DNA of 38,610 nt from NCBI GenBank assembly GCA_016931385.1, contig JAFGEV010000141.1, positions 1 through 38,610 on the forward strand, in the 5' to 3' direction. Below, piece after piece: positions 28,439-35,579 of this stretch (within the stretch, counting starts at the first letter, position 1; each line of letters opens with the position of its first letter). The position numbers were made by a program, and so were the translations under genes. Source of the stretch: Prolixibacteraceae bacterium. Lineage in GTDB: Bacteria; Bacteroidota; Bacteroidia; Bacteroidales; Prolixibacteraceae. A model generated the notes under the pieces. The model was not told the origin of the DNA. It was given only the letters and a program-made list of their open reading frames with translations, and ran no database searches.

Positions 28439-30094
28439 ATGAAACGAATAATTATAGTTGCATTAGCGCTTTCAACATTGGCTGCATGTGATTTTCTCGA
28501 ACCCAGGCCGATTGAAGACCTGAAAACCGAAGAGTTATGGAGCCATGCCGATTACGGCGAAGGCATATTAACTACGGTTTATGCCAATCTCGATATCGCA
28601 TTGGATGTTACATCCGACTATTATACCGACAATGCCGTACCCAATATTACAGGGGCAAACAGGTTGGCCCTGGGAAGCTGGACCGTTGAAAACAACAGCA
28701 TAGGCGAATGGGGCGAGTATTATACCATGATCAAATATCTGAACCTCTTTATTGAAAACGGGAAGACATTGCCCTATAACGTTACCGATGCTTTTAAGGA
28801 TTCACTTTACCGGGTACACCGTGTAGGAGAGGCTTATTTCCTGAGGGCATGGTACGAATGGAAATTATTGCAGAATTATGGAGGAATTGTTGATGGTGAA
28901 GCATTAGGCTTCCCCATTGTGACCGAAGCGCTTGAAATAGGTGATGACCTTGATTTGCCACGTGATACTTATGAAGATTGCGTAGCACAGATCATAACCG
29001 ATTGCGACTCGGCAATCAGCATTGTTACCTACGATTATACCAGTTCGCGCGACCCTTACGTGGGGGTGAAGAACCGTGGCCGGGCATCTGGCATTGCTGC
29101 CGAAGCATTAAAAGCCCGTGTTTTGTTGTATGCGGCCAGCCCGGCGTTCAATAACTCAACACAGGCAAGCTGGGAACGTGCTGCAAATGCTGCCGCCGAA
29201 TGCATCAACAATTCAGGCGGTTTAACCGATCTTCAGGCTTATGGAGATTTTACCGATGGGGGCAATTTTGAAAACATCTGGGTGTCTTCAACCTATTCAC
29301 GTAACGACTGGGAACAGAGTTATTATCCGCCTTCTTTATACGGTAGTGGTGAATGCAACCCATCGCAAAACCTGGTTGATGCTTTCCCTGCCAGTGATGG
29401 ATATCCTATCGGGCAAAGTGCTGCATATTCTGCCAGCAAACCATATGAAAACCGCGATGCGCGCTTCGAACGATTTGTTTTTCATAATGGAACTGAATAT
29501 GGTGGAAAAGTTGTGAATACCTATATGGGCGGCGACGATGCACCCGGCGGCTTGCTGAAACAGGGAACCCGTACCGGATATTACCTGAAAAAGTTCCTGA
29601 GTACGGCTGTTGACCTTACGCCAGGGGTAAATTCCTTTGCATATCATTTTGTAACTTACCTGAACAGGGCTGAACTTTACCTTAATTTTGCCGAGGCAGC
29701 AAACGAGGCTTTTGGCCCCACCGATGCACGTTTGGGAATATCGGCACTCGATGCCATAAAGAAAATAAGAAAAAGGGGCCTGGGAGATATTGCCGATAAT
29801 TACCTGACCGAACAGGCTGGTTTGGGGAAAGATGCTTTCAGGGAGCTGATTCAAAACGAACGCCGGATCGAACTTTGCTTCGAAGGGCACCGTTTCTGGG
29901 ATGTACGGCGTTGGAACCTTCCGTTAAGCCATACCGTAAAAGGGATGAAAATTACGAAAAGCGGTGATAACCTTACCTATCAGCAGGTCGATGTGGAAGA
30001 ACATACTTATGAGGATTACATGCGTTATGTTCCTGTGCCTTACGACCAAACCCTGATTATGGATAACCTGGCACAAAATGCAGGTTGGAAATAA
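28439..30094 (+). CDS. SusD-like surface glycan-binding lipoprotein 2
   Basis: The start is set at ATG 28439, not the track's 28406, because MKRIIIVALALSTLAAC is a complete lipoprotein signal (lipobox LAAC, C17); the upstream Met overlaps the SusC2 stop. 551 residues with the SusD scaffold: AYFLRAWYEWKLLQNYGG, LKARVLLYAASPAFN, YLNRAELYLNFAEAANE, IQNERRIELCFEGHRFWDVRRWN, and the C-terminal QNAGW. It should pair with SusC2. The two SusC/D pairs in one transcript suggest two sizes or forms of one substrate. Confidence 0.97.
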   Translation: MKRIIIVALALSTLAACDFLEPRPIEDLKTEELWSHADYGEGILTTVYANLDIALDVTSDYYTDNAVPNITGANRLALGSWTVENNSIGEWGEYYTMIKYLNLFIENGKTLPYNVTDAFKDSLYRVHRVGEAYFLRAWYEWKLLQNYGGIVDGEALGFPIVTEALEIGDDLDLPRDTYEDCVAQIITDCDSAISIVTYDYTSSRDPYVGVKNRGRASGIAAEALKARVLLYAASPAFNNSTQASWERAANAAAECINNSGGLTDLQAYGDFTDGGNFENIWVSSTYSRNDWEQSYYPPSLYGSGECNPSQNLVDAFPASDGYPIGQSAAYSASKPYENRDARFERFVFHNGTEYGGKVVNTYMGGDDAPGGLLKQGTRTGYYLKKFLSTAVDLTPGVNSFAYHFVTYLNRAELYLNFAEAANEAFGPTDARLGISALDAIKKIRKRGLGDIADNYLTEQAGLGKDAFRELIQNERRIELCFEGHRFWDVRRWNLPLSHTVKGMKITKSGDNLTYQQVDVEEHTYEDYMRYVPVPYDQTLIMDNLAQNAGWK

Positions 30095-30119
30095 AGTCGA
30101 AATAGAAAAAATTACTGAT

Positions 30120-31019
30120 ATGAAGAAAATATTTTGGATACTGATAATTGCAGTCGTAGCAACAAGTTGCTACGATGATTTCAGGATTGACCACACCTTC
30201 TCAAGTATTGCATTTTCACGTGCCGACGGAGGATCGAATGTTGAAGGTGTATTGCACCGTACCGTAGTGAAAGACGAGGGATTGCAGCTCGACATGGGGC
30301 TAAATCTCACAGGCATTCTTGAAAATGAAGAAGAGCATTGGGTAGGGTTTGAGATTGATCCTTCGCTGCTCGAAGAAACAGGCATAAAAACTTTAGGGTA
30401 TAAACTTATGCCCTCTGACTATTATTCATTCAGCAACGGCTCAAAATTCATTATCGAGGCTGGTTCAATACTTGGAAAAGTGACTGTAATCATCGATTCG
30501 GCAAAATTCCTGAATGACCCGCTTTCCTTGAAGCACCGATATGCGATTCCCTTCAGGTTAACCGATACCTCAGCCGATTCAATCAATTCAGAATTGGATA
30601 CGAAGATTTTGGTAGTAAAATACATTAACCATTTCGAAGGCTATTACGACCAGACAGGTACCGTAACCAGTTTCGATGCAGGCGGCAGCCAAACAGGTAC
30701 AACAAGTCTTGAGAATGTGATAACGCTTACCACTACGAGCCTCGACACGGTTGTGTCTGATGGCATGATGAACCAGATAGGTTCAGATTTTGCAATGAAA
30801 ATTGTTGTGAATTCCGATAATTCGGTAAACATTGGAAACACTGCAGGTTCGCAAAGCAACATGGTAACTGAAAACGGTGATTGTAAGTTTAATGGGGAAA
30901 CCTCAACCTTTACTTTAAATTATAAGGTTACAAGTACCGATGGAACCTATAAAAATGTTTCGTCACAAATGGTTTGGCGAAACCGCATCCGCGATGGAGT
31001 GAATGAATGGCGCAGATAA
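30120..31019 (+). CDS. Surface lipoprotein, DUF1735/BT_3987-like
   Basis: The start is moved to ATG 30120 because MKKIFWILIIAVVATSC is a lipoprotein signal (C17); the track's 30078 start overlaps SusD2. The 299-residue chain has an N-terminal DUF1735-like beta domain (about 20-165, with GYKLMPSDYYSF and HRYAIPFRLTD, typical of that fold) and a C-terminal beta-sandwich (FEGYYDQTGTV ... TFTLNYKVTSTDGTY). Proteins of this class act as extra surface glycan-binding proteins, in the position of SusE/SusF. It is the last gene of the SusC/D unit, 25 bp after SusD2 and before a terminator. Confidence 0.8.
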   Translation: MKKIFWILIIAVVATSCYDDFRIDHTFSSIAFSRADGGSNVEGVLHRTVVKDEGLQLDMGLNLTGILENEEEHWVGFEIDPSLLEETGIKTLGYKLMPSDYYSFSNGSKFIIEAGSILGKVTVIIDSAKFLNDPLSLKHRYAIPFRLTDTSADSINSELDTKILVVKYINHFEGYYDQTGTVTSFDAGGSQTGTTSLENVITLTTTSLDTVVSDGMMNQIGSDFAMKIVVNSDNSVNIGNTAGSQSNMVTENGDCKFNGETSTFTLNYKVTSTDGTYKNVSSQMVWRNRIRDGVNEWRR

Positions 31020-31033
31020 TTTAATGGTTTAAA

Positions 31034-31143
31034 AGGGGGCTGTAATAATTTAGGCTTTCAGCCTGATATAAATAGCTTATAACTTTCAATCTGTATTTAT
31101 ATAAACAAAGGGACTGACTTTTGAGACAGCCCCTTTTTTTTTC
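31034..31143 (+). terminator. Long-loop terminator after the SusC/D operon, possibly an IS-end pair
   Basis: GGGGGCTGT at 31035-31043 pairs with ACAGCCCC at 31126-31133 (one bulged G), followed by a run of about nine T. The roughly 82-nt loop holds a small AGGCT/AGCCT hairpin. It fits an intrinsic terminator. The right half, read on the other strand, begins GGGGCTGTCTCAAAAGTC, which resembles terminal repeats of some insertion sequences, so an element remnant is an alternative. Confidence 0.5.
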
Positions 31144-31306
31144 TTTGCTTACAATTATAAGTCATTTATAATACGAATCGGTATTTGAAACAGCTCCATG
31201 TTTTTTCTTTGGTTACTTGTTTGTGAGAGCATTTAGGTTGCACCGAAACAGCTTATCACGGAATGCCGGGAGGTAAGGGAAGCTTTTACAGGAAAAAAAC
31301 AGTAAA
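31144..31306. other. Unassigned non-coding sequence
   Basis: About 160 AT-rich bases between the SusC/D terminator and operator D. I see no open frame, strong hairpin or repeat in it. Confidence 0.5.
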
Positions 31307-31368
31307 ACATCCGTGCCACTTTTTTGAACATTTGATTCACTCTGTATGATACTTTTTTTCAATATTTG
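31307..31368 (+). promoter_or_regulatory. Operator D: orphan 21-bp direct repeat plus -7 element
   Basis: Half-sites ACATCC at 31307-31312 and ACATTT at 31328-31333, 21 bp apart, joined by GTGCCACTTTTTTGA. The core TTTTTTGAACATTTG is identical to that of operator C. AATATTTG at 31361-31368 fits TAnnTTTG at all but the first position and lies 33 bp after the second half-site start. It points right, but no plus-strand gene follows before 35580; the next gene is on the minus strand. Confidence 0.6.
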
Positions 31369-31373
31369 ATTGT

Positions 31374-31523
31374 GAAAAATAAATAAGCCAAATAAAGGTG
31401 ATAGTATAAATTCACGGTTGTTTATTGAAATTTAGGTTAGAAAAGAGAAAAACACATTTTGTATTTTTAATTAACATTGGTTATTAGTAGTTATTAGTCC
31501 TCGTTTTTATGAGGACTTTTTTT
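31374..31523 (+). ncRNA. Candidate small RNA under operator D
   Basis: A transcript starting about 6 bases after the -7 element of operator D would run to the terminator at 31496-31523, roughly 150 nt. No in-frame ATG or plausible GTG/TTG ORF longer than a few codons exists in it. A 5' GTGAA (31372-31376) can pair with TTCAC (31411-31415), the middle is A/T-rich and single-stranded, and the end is a GC-balanced terminator hairpin with a U tail, the usual make-up of a trans-acting sRNA. Expression and 5' end are inferred. A relic leader of a deleted gene is the main alternative. Confidence 0.45.
31496..31523 (+). terminator. Intrinsic terminator, perfect 7-bp stem
   Basis: AGTCCTC (31496-31502) and GAGGACT (31511-31517) form a perfect stem with an 8-nt loop, followed by a T run through 31523. 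No plus-strand gene precedes it within 470 bp, so it has no known customer other than the candidate small RNA. Confidence 0.75.
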
Positions 31524-31560
31524 ATTGCTGCTATGTGAATTTAATCTCAAAAATCAGAAT

Positions 31561-31697
31561 GGGCTAAAGCCCCGGGGAGTGCATATGTCAGTTATATCCT
31601 CCGCCTTGAAAGGCGGAGTTAGTAAATATGATACCTTTAATCACTTTTTGAACAGTCTCATAAAAGCAGAGTACAGATAAAATGTGAGCTTCAGCCC
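31561..31697. repeat. REP-like palindromic element, copy 2 (degenerate)
   Basis: GGGCTAAAGCCC at 31561-31572, an internal hairpin CTCCGCCTT-GA-AAGGCGGAG at 31599-31618, and a decayed right arm GAGCTTCAGCCC at 31686-31697 (two mismatches to the expected complement). The internal hairpin differs in sequence from copies 1 and 3 but holds the same position. The element ends three bases after the stop codon of the activase gene, so it may also terminate or protect that mRNA. Confidence 0.7.
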
Positions 31698-31700
31698 AAA

Positions 31701-32633
31701 TTATCCGCCAATAAACACTGTTAACCCCGCTTTTATAAAAATATCCCTTGCCTGTTTAATTTCTTCTTCAAAAGGTTCTATCAGTTGTTTAAAATTGTAT
31801 TCTTTCCCCAGCCTTTTATATTTGCCTGACGCAATATTGTGGTAGGGCAGCAGGTTAACTGTTTTCTTTTCACCTGCAAGTTCAGCAATAAATATGGCGC
31901 TTCTTTCCAGATTCTCAACATCGGTATTGATGCCTCCGATCAATGGTATCCGTAAGTTGATTTCAGCACCTGTTTTTGATAGCTCCTTCAGGTTTTTTAA
32001 AATCAATTCATTCGAAACACCGGTGTATTTTTTATGTTTCATACTGTCGAACAATTTGAAATCGTAAAGGAACAGATCGGTATGTTTTGCGGCGTTTATA
32101 ATATATTCTGTTTTTGTGTAGCCCGATGTATCAACTGCCCTGTGAAATCCCTGCTCGCCGCAGGCTTCAAGCAGCTCCATCAAAAGTTGATAGTGCATGA
32201 AAGGTTCACCTCCTGAAAATGTAACACCACCTCCCGACTGGTCGAAAGCCAACCTGTCTTTTTCAAATATTTTCAGAAGTTCAGCAACAGAATAATTTTT
32301 CCCGCTGATCTCGATGGCTTTTGACGGACATACTTCTGAGCAAATTCCACAAAGAGAACATTTACTATTGTCGGAAACAATGCCTTGAGGCGTAAGGGTC
32401 AATGCCTGGTTCGGGCAATTTTTTACACACTCCTGTGCCCCGATGCATTTCGATTTCCAGTACATCTTTTCTTTTCGGGGTGAAAAGCTTTCAGGATTGT
32501 GGCACCAGATACAACTGAGCGGGCACCCTTTTAAAAAAACAGTGGTGCGGATACCCGGCCCGTCGTTTATTGAATAATGCTTTATGTCGAATATCAGGCT
32601 TTCAAGCCTTTCTATTGTATCAGTTTGATTCAT
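31701..32633 (-). CDS. Glycyl-radical enzyme activating protein (radical SAM activase)
   Basis: 310 residues, cytoplasmic. The radical SAM cluster is bound by C37-x3-C41-x2-C44 (GCPLSCIWC), followed by SAM-binding GGEPF. Between these lies the ferredoxin-like insert typical of activases other than PflA: the second cluster has four cysteines (C92, C95, C98, C102), but the first reads C63-I-G-A66-Q-E-C69...C73, with Ala where the second Cys is expected. The enzyme uses S-adenosylmethionine to form the glycyl radical on its partner, here surely the enzyme encoded upstream at 32831-35266 on the same strand. The 197-bp gap between the two genes is largely filled by a REP element. Confidence 0.93.
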   Translation of the reverse strand: MNQTDTIERLESLIFDIKHYSINDGPGIRTTVFLKGCPLSCIWCHNPESFSPRKEKMYWKSKCIGAQECVKNCPNQALTLTPQGIVSDNSKCSLCGICSEVCPSKAIEISGKNYSVAELLKIFEKDRLAFDQSGGGVTFSGGEPFMHYQLLMELLEACGEQGFHRAVDTSGYTKTEYIINAAKHTDLFLYDFKLFDSMKHKKYTGVSNELILKNLKELSKTGAEINLRIPLIGGINTDVENLERSAIFIAELAGEKKTVNLLPYHNIASGKYKRLGKEYNFKQLIEPFEEEIKQARDIFIKAGLTVFIGG

Positions 32634-32696
32634 CTGTAAAAACCGTTTCAGAATATTCTGTTAATAAATCATAGATTGCGGTACAAAATTGGTATG

Positions 32697-32821
32697 TGGG
32701 CTAAAGCCCGGTTCAATAATGGATTTACTAACCCCAGGCTTGCGCCACCGCTAAAGATTTAGGCGACACGCGGTAAGCCTGGGGTTAATGAGGAAAACTC
32801 ACAGAACCGGGCTTTAGCCCA
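32697..32821. repeat. REP-like palindromic element, copy 3, inside the GRE-activase gap
   Basis: An 18-bp perfect outer inverted repeat (left arm TGGGCTAAAGCCCGGTTC, 32697-32714; right arm 32804-32821) encloses AACCCCAGGCTT (32730-32741) and its complement AAGCCTGGGGTT (32775-32786). Copy 1 has these 12-mers abutting; here 33 bp are inserted between them, themselves able to pair (ACCGC with GCGGT, CGCC with GGCG). In RNA the whole unit would be a tall multi-branch hairpin between the two open reading frames. Confidence 0.8.
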
Positions 32822-32830
32822 TTTTAACAT

Positions 32831-35266
32831 TTAGCCAAACGATTCATTGATTGTCCGTTCAATGATCTCAGTTTGCAGGTCATCGTTCATGTCGTTGAAA
32901 TAATCGCTGTAACCGGCCATGCGCACCATCAGGTCTTTGAATTCCTCCGGGTTTTTGCGGGCTGCTTCCAGTGTTTCGGCATCAACAACATTAAACTGTA
33001 CATGATGTCCTCCAAGTGTAAAATAGCTGCGGATGAGGCTGCCAAGTTTCATCAGATCCTGGTCGGTTTTTAACAGGCCTGGCAGAAAACGCAGATTAAG
33101 CAACGTGCCCCCTGATTTTACCTGGTCGAGTTTGCCAAGGGAGCGGATTACAGCCAGTGGCCCGTGTGTGTCGCACCCATGCGAAGGCGATGTGCCATCG
33201 GAAATCGACTTGCCTGAGAAGCGGCCGTTTGGTGTTGCTCCTGTAACTTTGCCAAAGTAAATGTGGCAGGTTGTCGAAAGCATGTTCAGGTGGTATTTGC
33301 CGCCCTTTATGTTCGGTTTACCATCGATAGCCTTTAGTAGGTCGTTGTATACCTTTACAGCAATTTCATCGGCATATTCATCGTCGTTGCCAAAAAACGG
33401 TGTACGGTTAACAATGGTTTGCCGTAACACTTCTTCTCCCTCAAAATCCTTTTCCAGCGCCGAAAGCAATTTTTCCATACCAAAGGTTTTGTTTTCGAAC
33501 ACATGTTTCTTCAATACCGAAAGGCTGTCGGTAACGGTTCCAAGCCCGGTACACTGTATGTAACTGGTGTTATATCGGGGCCCGCCATCGTAGTAGTCCC
33601 TGCCTTTTGCAATGCAGTCGTCAATTACCACCGAAAGGAATGGGGCAGGGGCGTATTTGGCAAACATCCGGTCGATGTAGTTGCTGACTTCAACCTTAAG
33701 GTCAATTATGTAGTTGAGTTGCCTTATAAAAGCAGAATATAAGTCTTCATAACTTTTGAAGGTCAACGGATCGCCTGTTGCTAATCCGGCAACTTTACCG
33801 CTTAACGGATCAATGCCGTTATTCAGGGTAACTTCAAGAATTTTGGGCACATTCAGGTAGCCTGTAAGCAGGTAGGCTTCTTTCCCAAAAGCGCCCACTT
33901 CAATGCAACCGCTGCACCCGCCTTCCCTGGCATCATGAATGCTTTTTCCCTGCAATATTAATTCCTGAATGTACACATCGGGATTAAAAACCGAAGGGTA
34001 GCCATATCCCCTGCGTATTACCTCGCATGCACGTTTAAGGAATTTGTCAGGTGTTTTCGAACTGATGTGTACCGAACAACCAGGCTGAAGAATGTGTAGT
34101 TCTTCCAGCACTTCAAGCAATATGTACGAAACTTCGCTGACGGCGTTGGTCCCGTCGGGCCTGATGCCGCCAATGTTAATGTTGGTAAAGTCGTTGTAGG
34201 TTCCGCTTTCGCGGGCAGTAATACCAACCTTAGGAGGCGCAGGGTGGTTGTTTACCTTGATCCAGAAACACGAGACAAGTTCTATGGCCTGTTCCCTTGT
34301 AAGTGTACCTTCGCTAAGTTCATTGTTGTAAAACGGTTCAAGGTGCTGGTCGAAATGGCCCGGGTTCATGGCATCCCATCCATTGAGTTCGGTAATAGTA
34401 CCCAGGTGTACAAACCAATACATCTGAATGGCTTCCCAGAATGTTCGCGGCGCATGGGCCGGTACCCAACGGCAAACGTCTGCAATTTTCAGAAGTTCGG
34501 CTTTCCGTGTCTCGTTATTTTCTTTTGCAGCCATTTCTTCGGCCAGTTGTGCATGCCGTTCGGCAAAAATGATGCTTGCATCGCACGAGATGTCCATCGA
34601 TTTTAAAGTTTCAAATTTATCGGTAGCTTCCGGGTCGTTCATGAAATCGAGCCGGGCAATGTATTCGGCAATTTCTTTTTTGAAATCAAGAAGCCCTTTC
34701 TGATAAATTTTCCCGTCGAGGGTGGTATGGCCTGGCGCCCGCTGTTCCATGAATTCGGTAAAAAGACCGGCTTCATAGGCTGCCTTCCATTCTTCGGGTA
34801 CATGTCCGAAAATACGTTCACGTTGCGTGCGGCCATTCCAATATGGAATGATCTCTTTCTCGTAGGTCTCAATATCTTCAGGTGCAACAAGGTAACGCTG
34901 CATATCACGTGTATTAAGCACTTGAAGGTCCTCAACACTGTGGCAGGTAAGTTCGGGAAACGTGGGTACAGCCTTCGGCTTAGGGCCACGCTCGCCAACA
35001 ATCAATTCCCCGGCGCCGATATAAATGGTTTTTTTCGAACAGATTTCTTTGTACGTGAGCGCCCTTAAAACAGGGATCGAATATTTCCCGTAGTTTTCTT
35101 TATAGAAGTTGGTCTCGATTACTGCCCGTTCAATCGATATTGAAGCTTCTGTTTCAACTGAAAGTTTTCGGAGTCTTTTTATCCTGTTATTCATTCCAGG
35201 ATCGTTGCTGATGCTTTTTTCCTGTTTTTCAGGAGGAGTGAAATTTATCTGATTATCGGGTGACAT
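32831..35266 (-). CDS. Glycyl radical enzyme (PFL/dehydratase/decarboxylase superfamily)
   Basis: 811 residues, cytoplasmic, strictly anaerobic. The C-terminal glycyl radical site is G785 in RMAGYSDYF. The active-site loop reads GGCSGCIEVGAFGKEAY, with the thiyl cysteine C454 followed by E456 (C-x-E), the arrangement of eliminases and arylacetate decarboxylases rather than the CC of pyruvate formate-lyase. A second cysteine, C451, lies three residues before. SGC-I/V-E followed by FGKEAY recalls arylacetate-decarboxylase-like members, but the small subunit of 4-hydroxyphenylacetate decarboxylase is not present nearby. Substrate remains unassigned. No microcompartment genes are seen. The ATG at 35266 is adopted; a later Met at residue 25 is possible. 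The gene is divergent from the M16 peptidase genes. Confidence 0.88.
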   Translation of the reverse strand: MSPDNQINFTPPEKQEKSISNDPGMNNRIKRLRKLSVETEASISIERAVIETNFYKENYGKYSIPVLRALTYKEICSKKTIYIGAGELIVGERGPKPKAVPTFPELTCHSVEDLQVLNTRDMQRYLVAPEDIETYEKEIIPYWNGRTQRERIFGHVPEEWKAAYEAGLFTEFMEQRAPGHTTLDGKIYQKGLLDFKKEIAEYIARLDFMNDPEATDKFETLKSMDISCDASIIFAERHAQLAEEMAAKENNETRKAELLKIADVCRWVPAHAPRTFWEAIQMYWFVHLGTITELNGWDAMNPGHFDQHLEPFYNNELSEGTLTREQAIELVSCFWIKVNNHPAPPKVGITARESGTYNDFTNINIGGIRPDGTNAVSEVSYILLEVLEELHILQPGCSVHISSKTPDKFLKRACEVIRRGYGYPSVFNPDVYIQELILQGKSIHDAREGGCSGCIEVGAFGKEAYLLTGYLNVPKILEVTLNNGIDPLSGKVAGLATGDPLTFKSYEDLYSAFIRQLNYIIDLKVEVSNYIDRMFAKYAPAPFLSVVIDDCIAKGRDYYDGGPRYNTSYIQCTGLGTVTDSLSVLKKHVFENKTFGMEKLLSALEKDFEGEEVLRQTIVNRTPFFGNDDEYADEIAVKVYNDLLKAIDGKPNIKGGKYHLNMLSTTCHIYFGKVTGATPNGRFSGKSISDGTSPSHGCDTHGPLAVIRSLGKLDQVKSGGTLLNLRFLPGLLKTDQDLMKLGSLIRSYFTLGGHHVQFNVVDAETLEAARKNPEEFKDLMVRMAGYSDYFNDMNDDLQTEIIERTINESFG

Positions 35267-35579
35267 AACTTATTGTACTATTGGATTAATCAAAAACCGA
35301 CACCGGTTCATCGGCTTTATAAATAAAATGGAATTTTGGGGAATATGGGGTGGGCTTAGCAATAAAACATCCAGCACTCGAAAAGGCATTTGTAGAGCCT
35401 TAGCATGTTTCGGTGGGCAAGTTTGAATTTTGCCCGAATAAGCTTTGTATTGTTTTGATTGTTAGTCATAACAGTTGAAAATATCAGGCCGAAAATTAGT
35501 GAATTCCCGACATATTTCAAAAAAAATATGGTTTAAAACTGAATTTTCATTTCTTTTGGCAGCAATTAGAGATTTTTGA
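35267..35579. other. Divergent intergenic region with a hairpin
   Basis: 313 bp between the GRE gene (minus) and the first M16 gene (plus), which must hold both promoters. A GGGCAA/TTGCCC stem (35415-35420 and 35430-35435) with a 9-nt loop stands near the middle. GATTAATC, a perfect 8-bp palindrome at 35284-35291, lies just upstream of the GRE start. I could not assign a -7 element with confidence on either strand. Confidence 0.45.

Noticed and set aside
31374-31495. A short peptide encoded in the operator D transcript
   Set aside because: No ATG is present, and GTG/TTG codons are followed by stops within a few codons.
33033-33742. Plus-strand ORFs opposite the glycyl radical enzyme
   Set aside because: They are shadows of the conserved minus-strand gene and show no coherent domain.
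32831-35266. Naming the glycyl radical enzyme pyruvate formate-lyase (pflB)
   Set aside because: The active site has C-x-E rather than adjacent cysteines, and the activase has the ferredoxin insert absent from PflA.
35367-35392. Possible fifth operator: ACATCC ... GCATTTG in the GRE/M16 intergenic region
   Set aside because: The half-sites are 19 bp apart rather than 21, the T-rich core is replaced by CGAAAAGG, and no -7 element sits at the expected distance.
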